Below are positions 51,306-60,948 of a stretch of DNA of 64,000 nt, in pieces. The DNA lies in contig NZ_WVHP01000025.1 of NCBI RefSeq assembly GCF_009834765.1, positions 186,001 through 250,000 on the forward strand, given 5' to 3'. The DNA comes from Saccharibacter sp. EH611 (GTDB lineage: Bacteria > Pseudomonadota > Alphaproteobacteria > Acetobacterales > Acetobacteraceae). The notes beneath the pieces were generated by a model. That model had not been told where the DNA came from. It saw only the letters and a list, made by a program, of their open reading frames with translations, and ran no database searches. How positions within the stretch are numbered: the first letter of the stretch is position 1; the number at the start of each line of letters is the position of its first letter. A program made the position numbers and the translations under genes.

Positions 51306-52148
51306 TTAAAGATGAAGCGTGCCCGTTAGGGTGCTGTGGGTATGGCCGCCCACCCAAATCGTGCCATCATCATGCTTGTCGATTGAAATCAGGCCATCAC
51401 GCCCCAAGGCTGCTCCTTGTGAAACGGTATAATGGGCAGGGGCTCTGTTTTGCCCAATCAGCCACTGGGCCATGCTGGCATTGAGGCTTCCGCAGACGGG
51501 GTCTTCATTAGCGCCATGATTCATAGCAAAAGCGCGGAGCTCAAAGTCAGCGCCTGGGCCATCTTTTTCACGATCCCACGGGCCGATGACACCAAGGCAG
51601 AGATCCTCCATTGTCGCAAAAGCGGGCTTGAGGGCGAGCACTTCTTGGCGAGAGCGGAGGAGAAGGCCCATCCAACCGGGGCCATTATCCACCCATGACG
51701 AGGCCACAATTCCACTGACGGAAAGATTGAGCCCATGGGCAATGCGTTTAAGAAGGTCAGGCGCAATAGGGCCAGAGCGAATAAGGGGAGGGGCTGCAAA
51801 GGCGAGCTGGTCATCGGTGCGTTGAACGGGAATAAGGCCCGCTTTGCACTCTTGTATGATGGTGTCACCACGTGGCGTCCCACCGGCTTCCAGCCACGCA
51901 TGACAGGTGCCGAGCGTGGGATGGCCGGCAAAGGGAAGCTCACCAGCGGGCGTGAAGATTCTAACCCGGTAATCGGCCTTGTCTGTCGTGGGAGGGAGGA
52001 TGAATGTCGTTTCACTCAGGTTCGTCCAACGCGCAAATTGCTGCATTGCGTCATCGTTAAGCCCGTCTGCTTGCGTGACGACAGCCACAGGGTTCCCCAT
52101 CAATGGGTGTGTAGAAAAGACATTAACTTGCGTGAACGGGAGTGTCAT
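51306..52148 (-). CDS. PhzF-family isomerase-like protein
   Basis: 280 residues. The family fold is shown by TQVNVFSTHPLMGNPVAVV at the start, the catalytic Glu in NLSETTFILPP (Glu45) and FAGHPTLGTCHAWL, with GANEDPVCGSLNAS in the C-terminal half. Members isomerise small carboxylic acids (PhzF in phenazine synthesis), but most relatives, including this one, have no known substrate. No phenazine genes are near. It is convergent with the LysE-type gene. Confidence 0.93.
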   Translation of the reverse strand: MTLPFTQVNVFSTHPLMGNPVAVVTQADGLNDDAMQQFARWTNLSETTFILPPTTDKADYRVRIFTPAGELPFAGHPTLGTCHAWLEAGGTPRGDTIIQECKAGLIPVQRTDDQLAFAAPPLIRSGPIAPDLLKRIAHGLNLSVSGIVASSWVDNGPGWMGLLLRSRQEVLALKPAFATMEDLCLGVIGPWDREKDGPGADFELRAFAMNHGANEDPVCGSLNASMAQWLIGQNRAPAHYTVSQGAALGRDGLISIDKHDDGTIWVGGHTHSTLTGTLHL

Positions 52149-52351
52149 AGCGTAGCACTTTTTGTGATCAACGAAGAGTGATGACGCGATGTTGAACGAA
52201 TGTGACAGAGATTGGCAAGAGAAGCGGTTAAAAACAGTTAAGAAAGTGCGTGTCTTTTAGGGCTTGTCGCTTGCGTCTGAATTCAGAGCATGTTCCTATT
52301 CCACGGGAATAGTGTTGGTTATATTTGGGTGACAGCCCAAAGGAGATGATT

Positions 52352-53422
52352 ATGGGGTATAAAGTTGCGGTTGTCGGGGCCACAGGTGCTGTTGGGCGGG
52401 AGATTCTGCGCATTCTGGCAGAGCGCAACTTCCCTATCGACGAGATTGTCGCCCTTGCGTCAGCGCGCTCTGTTGGGCGTGAGGTGTCCTTTGGGGACAA
52501 AAAAGTGCTCAAGGTGCAAAATCTTGAGACGTTTGATTTCGGTGGATGGGATCTAGCCCTCTTTTCCCCTGGTGGGGCGGTATCGGCTAAATATGCGCCG
52601 CGTGCGGCCGCTAAAGGCTGTATCGTGGTGGATAATACGTCCCATTTCCGGATGGAACCGGGCGTGCCGTTGGTGGTGCCAGAGGTTAATGCCTCTGCTC
52701 TGAAAAAAGCTCGACGTGGCATTATCGCGAACCCGAATTGTTCCACGGCTCAGATGATGGTGGCGTTGAAGCCTCTTCATGACCTGTTTGATATTCAACG
52801 GGTGGTGGTGTCCACCTATCAAGCCGTGTCTGGTGCGGGTAAATCGGGGATGGATGAGCTATACCATCAAACCAAAGGCAGCTTTGTGCATGATGCCCCT
52901 GAGGTGTCGCAGTTCACCAAGCAGATCGCCTTTAACGTGATCCCCCATATTGATCGCTTTATGGATGATGGCGCCACGAAGGAAGAGTGGAAGATGACCG
53001 TCGAGACACGCAAAATTCTCGACCCGGACATTAAAGTACTCGCCACTTGTGTACGCGTTCCTGTCTTTATTGGTCATTCTGAAGCGATCAGCATTGAATG
53101 TGCAAAGCCGATTGACTTAGACGCGGCGTATAAAGCACTGCGTGAAGCGCCGGGCGTTATTGTGCGCGATGAGCGTGAAGATGGCGGCTATGTTACACCG
53201 CTGGAATGTGTTGGCGATGATGACACCTACATCTCTCGTTTGCGCATTGACCCAACGGTTGAGAATGGTCTGGCTTTCTGGTGTGTGTCTGACAATCTCC
53301 GCAAAGGGGCGGCCCTCAATGCGGTGCAAATTGCGGAAAGTTTGGACAAGCAGAAGCTGCTAGGGCCAGATACGCCGCTCGGTAAACCTGTTGAGCGCCC
53401 TGAAGAGCCTCCTGAAGACTAA
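52352..53422 (+). CDS. asd: Aspartate-semialdehyde dehydrogenase
   Basis: 356 residues. It reduces aspartyl phosphate to the semialdehyde, the branch point to lysine/diaminopimelate, threonine and methionine. Start ATG 52352 is set by AAAGGAG 6 bases upstream. NADP-binding VVGATGAVGREILRIL is at the N-terminus and the catalytic Cys130 is in NPNCSTAQMMVAL. A C-terminal extension ends PVERPEEPPED. It links to dapB (61.0 kb) and metK (59.6 kb) in the same pathway family, but those genes are separate transcription units. Confidence 0.96.
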   Translation: MGYKVAVVGATGAVGREILRILAERNFPIDEIVALASARSVGREVSFGDKKVLKVQNLETFDFGGWDLALFSPGGAVSAKYAPRAAAKGCIVVDNTSHFRMEPGVPLVVPEVNASALKKARRGIIANPNCSTAQMMVALKPLHDLFDIQRVVVSTYQAVSGAGKSGMDELYHQTKGSFVHDAPEVSQFTKQIAFNVIPHIDRFMDDGATKEEWKMTVETRKILDPDIKVLATCVRVPVFIGHSEAISIECAKPIDLDAAYKALREAPGVIVRDEREDGGYVTPLECVGDDDTYISRLRIDPTVENGLAFWCVSDNLRKGAALNAVQIAESLDKQKLLGPDTPLGKPVERPEEPPED

Positions 53423-53440
53423 GAGTTTCTCTTTTAATTA

Positions 53441-53495
53441 ACGAGGGGAGGTCTATATTTAGTATATGTCTTACTTCACTTATACCTCCCCTCGT
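53441..53495 (+). promoter_or_regulatory. 12-bp inverted repeat bracketing the hemH start codon
   Basis: ACGAGGGGAGGT (53441-53452) and ACCTCCCCTCGT (53484-53495) are perfect reverse complements. The 31-base loop contains the hemH ATG (53466). The first arm holds the only Shine-Dalgarno-like run (GGGGAGG) near the start and the second arm lies in codons 7-10. Formation of this stem would hide the ribosome site, so it may regulate translation. Confidence 0.75.
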
Positions 53496-54500
53496 CATCC
53501 TGTCCCGCCAGAAGGGCGGGCCGGGGTGTTACTGATCAATCTCGGGACGCCTGACGATACGGGGTATTTCTCCGTAAGGCGTTATCTGCAAGAATTCCTC
53601 TCTGATCGTCGTGTGATCGAGGCGCCTCCTGCCATTTGGCAGCCTATCTTGCAGACGGCTGTACTCTCACGCCGTCCTTTCCAAAGTGGGGAAAATTACG
53701 CCCGTATTTGGGATAGAGCTGAAAACGCGTCGCCTCTACTCGTTTATACAAAGCGACAGGCCGAGCAGCTGGCAGAGCGGCTGGAACCAGACGGTATCCC
53801 AGTGGCGTATGGCATGCGTTATGGCAAGCCATCCATTAAGGCAGCGGTGGAAAACCTGATGGATCGCGGGTGTGACCGCATTGTGAGTATTCCGCTTTAT
53901 CCGCAATATTCCGCTACCACGACTGCCACAGCGAACGATCAGCTTTTCCGTCGTCTCATGCGGTTGCGGCGCCAGCCTTTTATCACGACGGTGCCGTCTT
54001 TCCCTGACCATCCAGCCTTTATTAAAGCCTTAGAGACGTCTGTGCGGGAACGATTTGCTGAGCTTTCCTTTAAGCCTCAGCGTCTTATTGCGTCTTATCA
54101 TGGCTTGCCCAAAACCTGCGTGGAGCAGGGCGACCCGTATCAGGAAGAATGTGCTCGCACCACCAAAGCCCTTGCTAAAGCGTTAGATCTGCGTGATGAG
54201 CAACTCCCGATGACCTTCCAGTCCCGCTTTGGGCCAATGGAATGGTTGCAGCCTTATACGGCACCATTTGTTGCGTCTTTACCAGCACAGGGTATCACAA
54301 AAATTGCTGTTATTATGCCGGGCTTTATGGCTGATTGCATCGAAACGCTTGATGAAATTGGTCATGAACTTCGTGATGAATTTATGGAAGCCGGTGGCGA
54401 GGAATTCGCACTTGTGCCGTGCCTCAATGACTCTGCTGGTGCGATTGATCTTCTCGAAGAACTTGCACGCCCTTATGTGACGAGTTTCCGCTCTTCTTAA
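53466..54500 (+). CDS. hemH: Ferrochelatase
   Basis: 344 residues. It inserts Fe(II) into protoporphyrin IX, the last step of haem synthesis. Motifs: GVLLINLGTPD near the N-terminus, SGENYARIWDRAENASPL, IPLYPQYSATTTAT, the catalytic His in LIASYHGLPKTCVEQGDPY and FMADCIETLDEI with the second active-site Glu. The start ATG 53466 lies within the loop of an inverted repeat. It is 43 bases downstream of asd and ends at a strong terminator. Confidence 0.96.
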   Translation: MSYFTYTSPRHPVPPEGRAGVLLINLGTPDDTGYFSVRRYLQEFLSDRRVIEAPPAIWQPILQTAVLSRRPFQSGENYARIWDRAENASPLLVYTKRQAEQLAERLEPDGIPVAYGMRYGKPSIKAAVENLMDRGCDRIVSIPLYPQYSATTTATANDQLFRRLMRLRRQPFITTVPSFPDHPAFIKALETSVRERFAELSFKPQRLIASYHGLPKTCVEQGDPYQEECARTTKALAKALDLRDEQLPMTFQSRFGPMEWLQPYTAPFVASLPAQGITKIAVIMPGFMADCIETLDEIGHELRDEFMEAGGEEFALVPCLNDSAGAIDLLEELARPYVTSFRSS

Positions 54501-54522
54501 AGAAGAGAGGAGATTAGATATA

Positions 54523-54559
54523 AAAAACCCCGGTGGCTGAGAAGCACACCGGGGTTTTT
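54523..54559. terminator. Strong bidirectional terminator after hemH
   Basis: AAAAACCCCGGTG (54523-54535) and CACCGGGGTTTTT (54547-54559) form a perfect 13-bp stem ending in T5 on both strands. It serves hemH and the convergent small gene. Confidence 0.95.
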
Positions 54560-54579
54560 GTTAAGCGATGTGAATTTCT

Positions 54580-54945
54580 TTATTGAGCAGCAGCAGGTGT
54601 TGCGCTCGCTTGGCCTGAAGCTGGTTTAGCAGGCGCTTGTTCAGCATCATACCACTGGCCTTTTTGAGCGAGCGTCGCTTTTTTGTTGGCCTGTGGGTCA
54701 TTTGCATGTTCTTTGTCCCATGCAGCGGCTTTTTGACGCAGGTTTTTGCGGTATTTATGGCGCTGATACATGCCAACAGCGCAGCCCCCAACGGCTCCAA
54801 GTACACCGTGGCGTTTAGCAACATGGCCAGCAACGGCTCCTGCAGCTCCATATTTCAGGCAACCACCCGGTTCAGCAAAGGCCAGCGGTGTGGAGGAGCC
54901 TACCAAGAAAGTGGCAGCGAGAAGGGAGCAAAATGTACGATTCAT
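54580..54945 (-). CDS. Small secreted glycine-zipper-like protein
   Basis: 121 residues. The signal peptide (LLAATFLVGSSTPLAFA, cleavage near residue 24) is followed by a Gly/Ala-rich stretch (KYGAAGAVAGHVAKRHGVLG and AVGGCAVGMYQRH) that looks like a glycine zipper, capable of inserting in or along a membrane. The rest is charged, then Ala/Pro/Gln-rich. Two cysteines (GGC and GGC) flank the zipper. The family is not named; similar small proteins appear in acetic acid bacteria. Confidence 0.8.
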   Translation of the reverse strand: MNRTFCSLLAATFLVGSSTPLAFAEPGGCLKYGAAGAVAGHVAKRHGVLGAVGGCAVGMYQRHKYRKNLRQKAAAWDKEHANDPQANKKATLAQKGQWYDAEQAPAKPASGQASATPAAAQ

Positions 54946-55087
54946 GGTCTATCCTTAAACCCAAACGTTACGTGTAACGTAAAATCCCTAACATGAAGAA
55001 ACGTCAGGATCTCTTTCGTAGGGTCTATTGATAGTAAAGCAAAAGAAGGGCAACGTCTATAAGAGAATGACGGCCCTACGACCAAGA

Positions 55088-55164
55088 TGGTCGGAGTGAG
55101 AGGATTCGAACCTCCGGCCCCTGCGTCCCGAACACAGTGCTCTACCAAGCTGAGCTACACTCCG
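55088..55164 (-). tRNA. tRNA-Pro (anticodon CGG)
   Basis: 77 bases with an encoded CCA end. Acceptor arms CGGAGTG and CACTCCG pair fully; the D-loop region is TAGCTCAGCTTGGTAGAGCA. The anticodon stem CTGTG/CGCAG carries the loop TTCGGGA, so the anticodon is CGG and it reads CCG. The T arm is GGAGGTTCGAATCCTCT. It stands alone between the glycine-zipper gene and the etf genes. Confidence 0.97.
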
Positions 55165-55252
55165 TTTTCGTGCTTTTCTTCCTACTCTTGGCAGGGGGGA
55201 AGTGCAAGGGGGGTGGTTAGGTTTTTGTGTCTTCTAGAGGGGAAGAAGGCAT

Positions 55253-55293
55253 AAAAAACCCCCCTCCAATAGAGTGCCATTGGAAGGGGGGGG
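55253..55293 (-). terminator. Terminator of the etfBA unit
   Basis: On the minus strand a G+C-rich stem (CCTTCCAAT with ATTGGAGG, extended by C/G runs) is followed by TTTTTT. It lies 20-60 bases past the etfA stop. Confidence 0.9.
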
Positions 55294-55313
55294 AATGCTG
55301 TGCCGTGGTAGGC

Positions 55314-56225
55314 TTAAAGCGCTTTGGCCAGTTCTGGCATGACCTCGAACAAATCACCCACTAAGCCATAATCGGCCACTTTGAAGATAGGGGCATCAGG
55401 GTCGATATTAATCGCCACGATGGTGCGGCTATCTTTCATTCCCGCGAGATGTTGCAGAGCGCCTGATAGACCAACAGCAATGTAAAGTTCGGGCGCAACG
55501 ATCTTACCTGTTTGGCCGACTTGCATCTCATTAGGTGCGAATCCTGCATCCACAGCAGCGCGTGATGCACCAATAGCAGCGTCTAGCTTATCAGCTACCG
55601 GAGCGAGGAGCGTCTCAAAATTACGCGCGTCCTTAACGCCCTTACCACCGGAGATAATGACGCGTGCGACCTCAAGCTCTGGTCGGTCAGAGTCGGAGAG
55701 TTCAACACGTACAAAGCGGCTTTTTTCGTCTTCAGCTGGAAGATCCAGAACCTCAACAGCAGCAGACCCGCCTGTTGCGTCAACAGGGTCAAAGTTAGAA
55801 CTACGGATCGTGAGCACTTTAATACGATCAGCAGACTGAACGGTGACGAGAGCATTGCCTGCGTAGATGGGGCGCACGAATGTATCATCGCCTTTGATCT
55901 CGATCACATCTGTCAGAGGCTGTACATCAAGCAACCCTGCAACACGAGGGAGGACGTTCTTCCCAGTCGCGGAAGCGGGGCTGAGGATATGGCTATAAGC
56001 CTCAGCATGCTGGGCGATGAAGGCAGCCGTAGGTTCAGCTAACAGATGAGGCGCTGCTGGCACATGCAGCACTTTACGCACACCAGACAGGGCAGACGCT
56101 GCGTCGACACCTTCGCCAAAAAGCAGAACGTCAACATCACCAAAGCGTGATGCGGCAGCAATGGCAGAACGTGATGCCTGGCGCACTTGTCCCTGTTCGA
56201 TTTCGATCAGAACCAGAGCTGTCAT
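55314..56225 (-). CDS. etfA: Electron transfer flavoprotein alpha subunit
   Basis: 303 residues. With EtfB it carries electrons from acyl-CoA and other dehydrogenases to ETF-QO. The FAD-binding C-terminal domain has [37 protein letters not shown] and [20 protein letters not shown]. It overlaps etfB by 4 bases (ATGA), so the two are translationally coupled. Confidence 0.97.
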   Translation of the reverse strand: MTALVLIEIEQGQVRQASRSAIAAASRFGDVDVLLFGEGVDAASALSGVRKVLHVPAAPHLLAEPTAAFIAQHAEAYSHILSPASATGKNVLPRVAGLLDVQPLTDVIEIKGDDTFVRPIYAGNALVTVQSADRIKVLTIRSSNFDPVDATGGSAAVEVLDLPAEDEKSRFVRVELSDSDRPELEVARVIISGGKGVKDARNFETLLAPVADKLDAAIGASRAAVDAGFAPNEMQVGQTGKIVAPELYIAVGLSGALQHLAGMKDSRTIVAINIDPDAPIFKVADYGLVGDLFEVMPELAKAL

Positions 56226-56974
56226 GGGAGTACCTTTGCTTCTGTCTTGAGCTTATTGACAAGCTCTTCCACGCTCTCAACGATCACACCAGCTTCGCGT
56301 GCCGGTGGTTCAGACACGGAAACAACCTTCAGACGCGGAGCGATATCGACATCAAGCGAGCCGGCCTCAATCGTTTCCAACGGCTTCTTACGCGCCTTCA
56401 TGATGTTCGGCAGGGACGCATAGCGTGGCTCATTAAGGCGTAGATCAGCTGTAATGACAGCCGGAAGGGTAAGGGAGACGACCTCCACGCCACCATCAAT
56501 CTCGCGTGAGACAATCGCACTGCCATTATCGATGATGACTTCGCTGGCAAAGGTGCCTTGTGGCCAGCCCAGCTTAGCGGCCAAAATTTGACCGGTTGCG
56601 TTCATGTCATCATCAATCGCTTGCTTACCCATGCTGACAAGGCCGGGCTGCTCGCGCTCAACGACCGCCTGTAGAAGCTTTGCAACAGCCAGTGGCTCAA
56701 GCTCAGCATCCGTACGGATGAGAATGGCGCGGTCTGCACCCATGGCCATGGCGGTGCGCAATGTATCTTGGGCCGCTTGTGGGCCAATGGAGACCGCAAC
56801 CACCTCTTGAGCATGGCCTTTCTCACGGAGGCGAAGGGCCTCTTCAAGGGCGATTTCGTCGAAAGGATTCATGGACATTTTCACGCCCTGAGTTTCGACA
56901 CCGCTACCATCAGCCGCGACACGCGGCTTGATGTTGTAATCAACAACCCGTTTGACGGGGACAAGAACTTTCAT
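56222..56974 (-). CDS. etfB: Electron transfer flavoprotein beta subunit
   Basis: 250 residues from ATG 56974; an ATG two codons upstream is also possible. The N-terminus [19 protein letters not shown] and [20 protein letters not shown] is typical, followed by [11 protein letters not shown] (AMP/nucleotide domain) and the recognition loop [20 protein letters not shown]. It partners EtfA. It is downstream of the ETF-QO gene with 97 bases between. Confidence 0.97.
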   Translation of the reverse strand: MKVLVPVKRVVDYNIKPRVAADGSGVETQGVKMSMNPFDEIALEEALRLREKGHAQEVVAVSIGPQAAQDTLRTAMAMGADRAILIRTDAELEPLAVAKLLQAVVEREQPGLVSMGKQAIDDDMNATGQILAAKLGWPQGTFASEVIIDNGSAIVSREIDGGVEVVSLTLPAVITADLRLNEPRYASLPNIMKARKKPLETIEAGSLDVDIAPRLKVVSVSEPPAREAGVIVESVEELVNKLKTEAKVLP

Positions 56975-57071
56975 GGGCATCTTTCGTTGCTGTCGCCGCT
57001 GATAATATTCTGCGCAGACTAACCTGTCTGCGCGGAAAAGTCACATCATGGTCTTGTATAGCTGCTTTGCC

Positions 57072-58736
57072 CTACATACCGGAAGGGTAATTTGGCCCGC
57101 TTCCGCCTTCAGGGGGGCACCAGCGGATATTTTGCGTAGGGTCTTTAATATCGCAGCTTTTACAATGAACGCAGTTTTGGGCGTTAATTTGGAGATACGT
57201 CTCCCCATTGTCCCGTGTGTTGGCTTCATACACGCCAGCGGGGCAATAGCGGCTTTCTGGAGAGGCAAAGCGCGCTTCATTAACCTCATTCCACAGAGCT
57301 GCATCACGCAATTTGAGATGCACAGGCTGGTTATCATCGTGGCTCAGATTGCTGAGATAGACAGAACTTGTACGGTCAAATGTGAGGGTTCCATCCGGTT
57401 TAGGATAGTCAATCTTCGGAGCTTCTTTTGCGGAGATAAGGGTCTGATGATCTGCATGAGGGTGGTGCAGTGTCCAAGGGGCTTTCCCACGGAAGATCAT
57501 GCTATCAATCCCGCTATACAGCGCGCCGAGCTGCATGCCCCATTTGGAGAAGGAAGGGCGGATATTACGGGCTTCGTACAGTTCAGACCATAGCCAAGAA
57601 TTTTGCAGCCGTTCTTGGTAGGTTTGAGCTTCAGGATTCGTTGAACGAAGAGCCTCTGAGACCGCATCAGCGGCAATCATGCCGGATTTGAGGGCGGTAT
57701 GCGTGCCCTTAATTTTGGGCATGTTAAGGAAGCCAGCACAATCGCCTGTCAGCACCCCGCCGGGGAAGGTAAGTTTTGGGAGGGATTGGAAGCCCCCTTC
57801 TGAAAGAGCGCGGGCACCGTAAATAATCCGTCGTCCGCCTTCAAAATGAGGGCGGAAGGCCGGGTGCTGCTTGGTGCGCTGCATTTCCTCAAAAGGTGAG
57901 AGCCACGGGTTACGGTAATCGAGGGCGGTGACAAAGCCATAGGAGACGAGATTTTCCCCAAAATGGTATAGGAACGCCCCACCATAGGTGTGATTATCCA
58001 GCGGCCAGCCAAAACTATGCTGCACAAAACCGGGGCGATGATTTTCTTTGGGGATCTCCCACACTTCCTTAATCCCGAGCCCATAAGTTTGCGGGTCGGC
58101 ATTTTCGCGAAGTTTGTAATGGCTGATCACGTCTTGACTGAGAGAACCCCGCGCTCCTTCGGCTAAGATCACCTGACGGGCTCTTAAAATCATGCCGGGC
58201 ATAAATTCCGACTTATGGTTGCCGTCTCGGTCAACGCCCATATCGCCCGTGATAACACCGCAGACGCAGCCATCTTCGATATGGAGCTGAGCACCGGTAA
58301 AGCCGGGGTAGATTTCCACGCCAAACAGCTCTGCCTGTTGGCCAAGCCAGCGGCAGAGATCACCAAGGGAAACAACATAATTTCCGCGATTATCCATTTG
58401 CGGCATCAGCAGATGCAGAGCCGGAACGGGGATAGAGCCTTGCTTGGTGAGATAGAGCAGCTTTTCTTCAGAAACGGGCGTTTTAAGAGGAGCGCCGCGC
58501 TCTTTCCAGTCGGGAAGAAGCTCCGTGAGAGCCTTCGGCTCAATGACCGCGCCGGAGACGATATGCGCCCCAATTTCGCTGCCTTTTTCAAGGACGCAGA
58601 CCCCCAATGTCGGGTTTTTCTGCCGAAGTCGGATCGCGGCGGCCAATCCAGCCGGCCCTCCGCCGACGATGACAACATCGAAGGCCATTTCCTCACGTTC
58701 AACAGTGTTCTGTGCGTCGTTTGGTGACTGTGTCAT
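57072..58736 (-). CDS. Electron transfer flavoprotein-ubiquinone oxidoreductase
   Basis: 554 residues. It is a membrane-associated flavoprotein that passes electrons from ETF to ubiquinone. The FAD site VVIVGGGPAGLAAAIRLRQ is near the N-terminus. The C-terminal [4Fe-4S] cluster cysteines are in RYCPAGVYE, NCVHCKSCDIKDPTQ and IRWCPPEGG. AAGGAG lies 8 bases before ATG 58736. Together with etfAB it makes a complete ETF chain, which implies oxidation of acyl-CoAs or other ETF donors. Confidence 0.97.
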   Translation of the reverse strand: MTQSPNDAQNTVEREEMAFDVVIVGGGPAGLAAAIRLRQKNPTLGVCVLEKGSEIGAHIVSGAVIEPKALTELLPDWKERGAPLKTPVSEEKLLYLTKQGSIPVPALHLLMPQMDNRGNYVVSLGDLCRWLGQQAELFGVEIYPGFTGAQLHIEDGCVCGVITGDMGVDRDGNHKSEFMPGMILRARQVILAEGARGSLSQDVISHYKLRENADPQTYGLGIKEVWEIPKENHRPGFVQHSFGWPLDNHTYGGAFLYHFGENLVSYGFVTALDYRNPWLSPFEEMQRTKQHPAFRPHFEGGRRIIYGARALSEGGFQSLPKLTFPGGVLTGDCAGFLNMPKIKGTHTALKSGMIAADAVSEALRSTNPEAQTYQERLQNSWLWSELYEARNIRPSFSKWGMQLGALYSGIDSMIFRGKAPWTLHHPHADHQTLISAKEAPKIDYPKPDGTLTFDRTSSVYLSNLSHDDNQPVHLKLRDAALWNEVNEARFASPESRYCPAGVYEANTRDNGETYLQINAQNCVHCKSCDIKDPTQNIRWCPPEGGSGPNYPSGM

Positions 58737-58791
58737 TGGGCGATCTCCTTCCTTTCAAAAGCGGCAAACAGGCTCTCTACACAGCGGGATG

Positions 58792-59487
58792 TCACCCGCG
58801 GCGGGTGAACGTCCAGTAAAAAGGCTGTCGTCCTTCACGAAAAGCTTTGGCCTCATACCGTGTTGGAGACCAATCATCAGGGCGTTCAAGCAGTGGTGGC
58901 GCTGTGTCGAACAGTTCTTGTTGGCTCATCACCTCTTCTACCCATTCCTGATAAACGGGGTGGTCACTGGCAACACGCCACACGGCACCGGGTTTGAGCA
59001 AGCGGGCCATCTGGGCGATATTTGCCGGATGGATAAAGCGTCGCTTGGCGTGGCGTGCTTTAGGCCACGGATCAGGGAACATTAAGTAAGCACGATCAAG
59101 GCATTGATCAGGCAATTTCCGCAGAAGGTCACGCGCATCTTCTGCCCAGAGACGAAGAGTCTCAGGTGGGGTAGAGGTCGCTTCTTCTCCCTCAGGCACG
59201 AGGCGCGACAGCAAAGAGCAAACGCCATTATCAAAGACTTCTGACGCGATATAGCCGACATCAGGATGGCGCTGTGCTTGGTCGTACGCATGTTCGCCAT
59301 TGCCGAAACCCACTTCCAAGAACAGCTTTTTCACAGACTTTGAAAATCCCTCTAAGGGAGCATCAAAAGCCTTAAAGCTGAGCCGTGGGAGGGCTTCATC
59401 CAACAGGCGCTGTTGGCGTTGGCGCAAAGGATGGCCGCGTTGGCGTCCGTACAAGCGTTCAGGTTGGGGTTTCAGATCGTCAAGCAA
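58792..59487 (-). CDS. trmB: tRNA (guanine-N7-)-methyltransferase
   Basis: 231 residues. It makes m7G46 in tRNA using SAM. The start appears to be TTG 59487, because no ATG precedes the conserved region and a stop lies upstream; no clear ribosome site is seen, so the N-terminus is uncertain. The SAM site is KLFLEVGFGNGEHAY and the family signature is YLMFPDPWPKARHAKRRF. It follows metK on the same strand across a terminator-like hairpin. Confidence 0.93.
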   Translation of the reverse strand: MLDDLKPQPERLYGRQRGHPLRQRQQRLLDEALPRLSFKAFDAPLEGFSKSVKKLFLEVGFGNGEHAYDQAQRHPDVGYIASEVFDNGVCSLLSRLVPEGEEATSTPPETLRLWAEDARDLLRKLPDQCLDRAYLMFPDPWPKARHAKRRFIHPANIAQMARLLKPGAVWRVASDHPVYQEWVEEVMSQQELFDTAPPLLERPDDWSPTRYEAKAFREGRQPFYWTFTRRG

Positions 59488-59514
59488 CGGTGTCGGTCAC
59501 ATGTGTTGAGAGAT

Positions 59515-59560
59515 GGAAAAAGCCCCTGACCAGCAGGCGAATACCTATCAGTCAGGGGAG
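59515..59560 (-). terminator. Terminator between metK and trmB
   Basis: CCCCTGAC (59523-59530) and GTCAGGGG (59551-59558) form an 8-bp perfect stem; on the minus strand CTTTTT follows. It lies about 45 bases past metK and about 30 before trmB, so trmB would need read-through or its own promoter. Confidence 0.75.
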
Positions 59561-59602
59561 CGAAAGAGGAGAGAGTAGGGATCCCTCCCATGATTGTGCC
59601 AA

Positions 59603-60787
59603 TCAGCGGTTAAGAGCGCTCTTCAGCTTTGCGGCGAGGTCTGTATTCTCCCACGTGAAATTATCCAGCGCAGGGTCAGGAATACGACCAAAATGCCCGT
59701 AAGCAGCGGTCTTGCTATAGATCGGACGATTCAAGCGCAGATGCTGACGGATACCGCGTGGGGAGAGATCCATAATCTCATTAAGAAGCGCCCCCAGACG
59801 GGCTTCATCCACATCTTTCCCCGTGCCGTCAAGGTCTACATAGACAGACAGCGGACGGGAAACACCAATCGCGTAGCTGAGCTGAATGGTGCAGCGATCG
59901 GCAAGGTCAGCCGCGACAACATTCTTTGCCAGATAGCGCGCGGCATAAGCAGCGGAACGATCCACCTTGGTGGGGTCTTTACCAGAGAAGGCGCCGCCAC
60001 CGTGAGGTGCTGCACCGCCATAGGTATCAACAATGATCTTACGGCCTGTTAGACCAGCGTCGCCATCAGGGCCACCAATGACGAAGTTGCCTGTTGGATT
60101 GACGTAAAACTCATTGTCAGGGCACATCCAGCCTTCAGGCAGAACATCACGAGCTGTCTGCTTTACCATCTCGCGGATCGTGTCTTGGCTCATATTCGCT
60201 TCATGCTGGGTGGACACCACGATGGAGTTCACTCCAACAGGCTTACCATCAACATAGCGCAATGTGACTTGGCTTTTCGCGTCTGGCAGAAGGCCAGCGC
60301 CGCGTGGGTCACCTTGTTTGCGGTAGTCGCGGATACGCTCAAGAAGGGTTTGTGCATAAAAGAGCGGGGCTGGCATGAGCTCTGGCGTTTCGCGCGTTGC
60401 AAAGCCGAACATAATGCCCTGATCGCCAGCACCTTCATCTTTATCGCCCGCGCTATCAACGCCAGCAGCGATGTCAGCAGATTGAGCGTGAAGATGAGAG
60501 ACAATATCAGCTTTTTTCCAAGAAAAACCTTCTTGGTCATAGCCGATATCTTTGATGGCCTCGCGGGCACGGTCGATCAGGGTCTTTTCAACCGCGGCCG
60601 GCCCACGCACTTCCCCAGCGAGCACAACGCGGTTTGTGGTCACCAGTGTTTCACAGGCTACGCGTGCTTCCGGGTCGGCCTCCATATAAGCGTCTAGGAC
60701 AGTATCAGAGATACGGTCTGCAACTTTGTCAGGATGGCCCTCAGAGACAGATTCAGAGGTGAAAAGGAAATCGCCGTAATTGCGCAC
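59603..60787 (-). CDS. metK: S-adenosylmethionine synthetase
   Basis: 394 residues; start GTG 60787 with GAGG 8 bases upstream. It makes SAM from methionine and ATP. Signatures: [30 protein letters not shown] and the phosphate loop [19 protein letters not shown]. The start codon lies inside a small stem (CACTCA with TGAGTG), and a terminator-like hairpin with a competing stem is 28-65 bases upstream, so expression is probably controlled at the RNA level. Confidence 0.97.
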   Translation of the reverse strand: MRNYGDFLFTSESVSEGHPDKVADRISDTVLDAYMEADPEARVACETLVTTNRVVLAGEVRGPAAVEKTLIDRAREAIKDIGYDQEGFSWKKADIVSHLHAQSADIAAGVDSAGDKDEGAGDQGIMFGFATRETPELMPAPLFYAQTLLERIRDYRKQGDPRGAGLLPDAKSQVTLRYVDGKPVGVNSIVVSTQHEANMSQDTIREMVKQTARDVLPEGWMCPDNEFYVNPTGNFVIGGPDGDAGLTGRKIIVDTYGGAAPHGGGAFSGKDPTKVDRSAAYAARYLAKNVVAADLADRCTIQLSYAIGVSRPLSVYVDLDGTGKDVDEARLGALLNEIMDLSPRGIRQHLRLNRPIYSKTAAYGHFGRIPDPALDNFTWENTDLAAKLKSALNR

Positions 60788-60814
60788 TCAGGGACCTCGC
60801 AGGGAATGAGTGGT

Positions 60815-60852
60815 GAAAAAAAGGGCTACGATCATGCCCTTGATGGCAAGGG
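60815..60852 (-). promoter_or_regulatory. metK leader: intrinsic terminator with an alternative anti-terminator stem
   Basis: On the minus strand AAGGGC (60841-60836) and GCCCTT (60826-60821) with a 9-base loop form a stem followed by seven Ts, a complete intrinsic terminator about 28 bases before metK. The first arm can pair instead with the segment just upstream: CCCTTG (60852-60847), CCAT, CAAGGG (60842-60837). The two pairings exclude each other. Two more small stems lie upstream (60865-60877 and 60882-60898). This is the design of an attenuator or riboswitch; no known SAM riboswitch class could be recognised by eye. Confidence 0.65.
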
Positions 60853-60904
60853 ATAAACCGCAGCATGAGGGACTCATCGCTTGGCGTAAATAACGCCACG
60901 GGTC

Positions 60905-60948
60905 AAGGGGAAAGGCACTTTTAAGACAGAGAAGTGCTCATTCCCCTT
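60905..60948. other. Hairpin between dapB and the metK leader
   Basis: AAGGGGAA (60905-60912) pairs with TTCCCCTT (60941-60948), and GCACTT (60915-60920) with AAGTGC (60932-60937). It begins about 14 bases past the dapB stop. There is no T-run on the minus strand; TTTATTTT follows on the plus strand. It may separate the dapB and metK transcripts. Confidence 0.5.
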
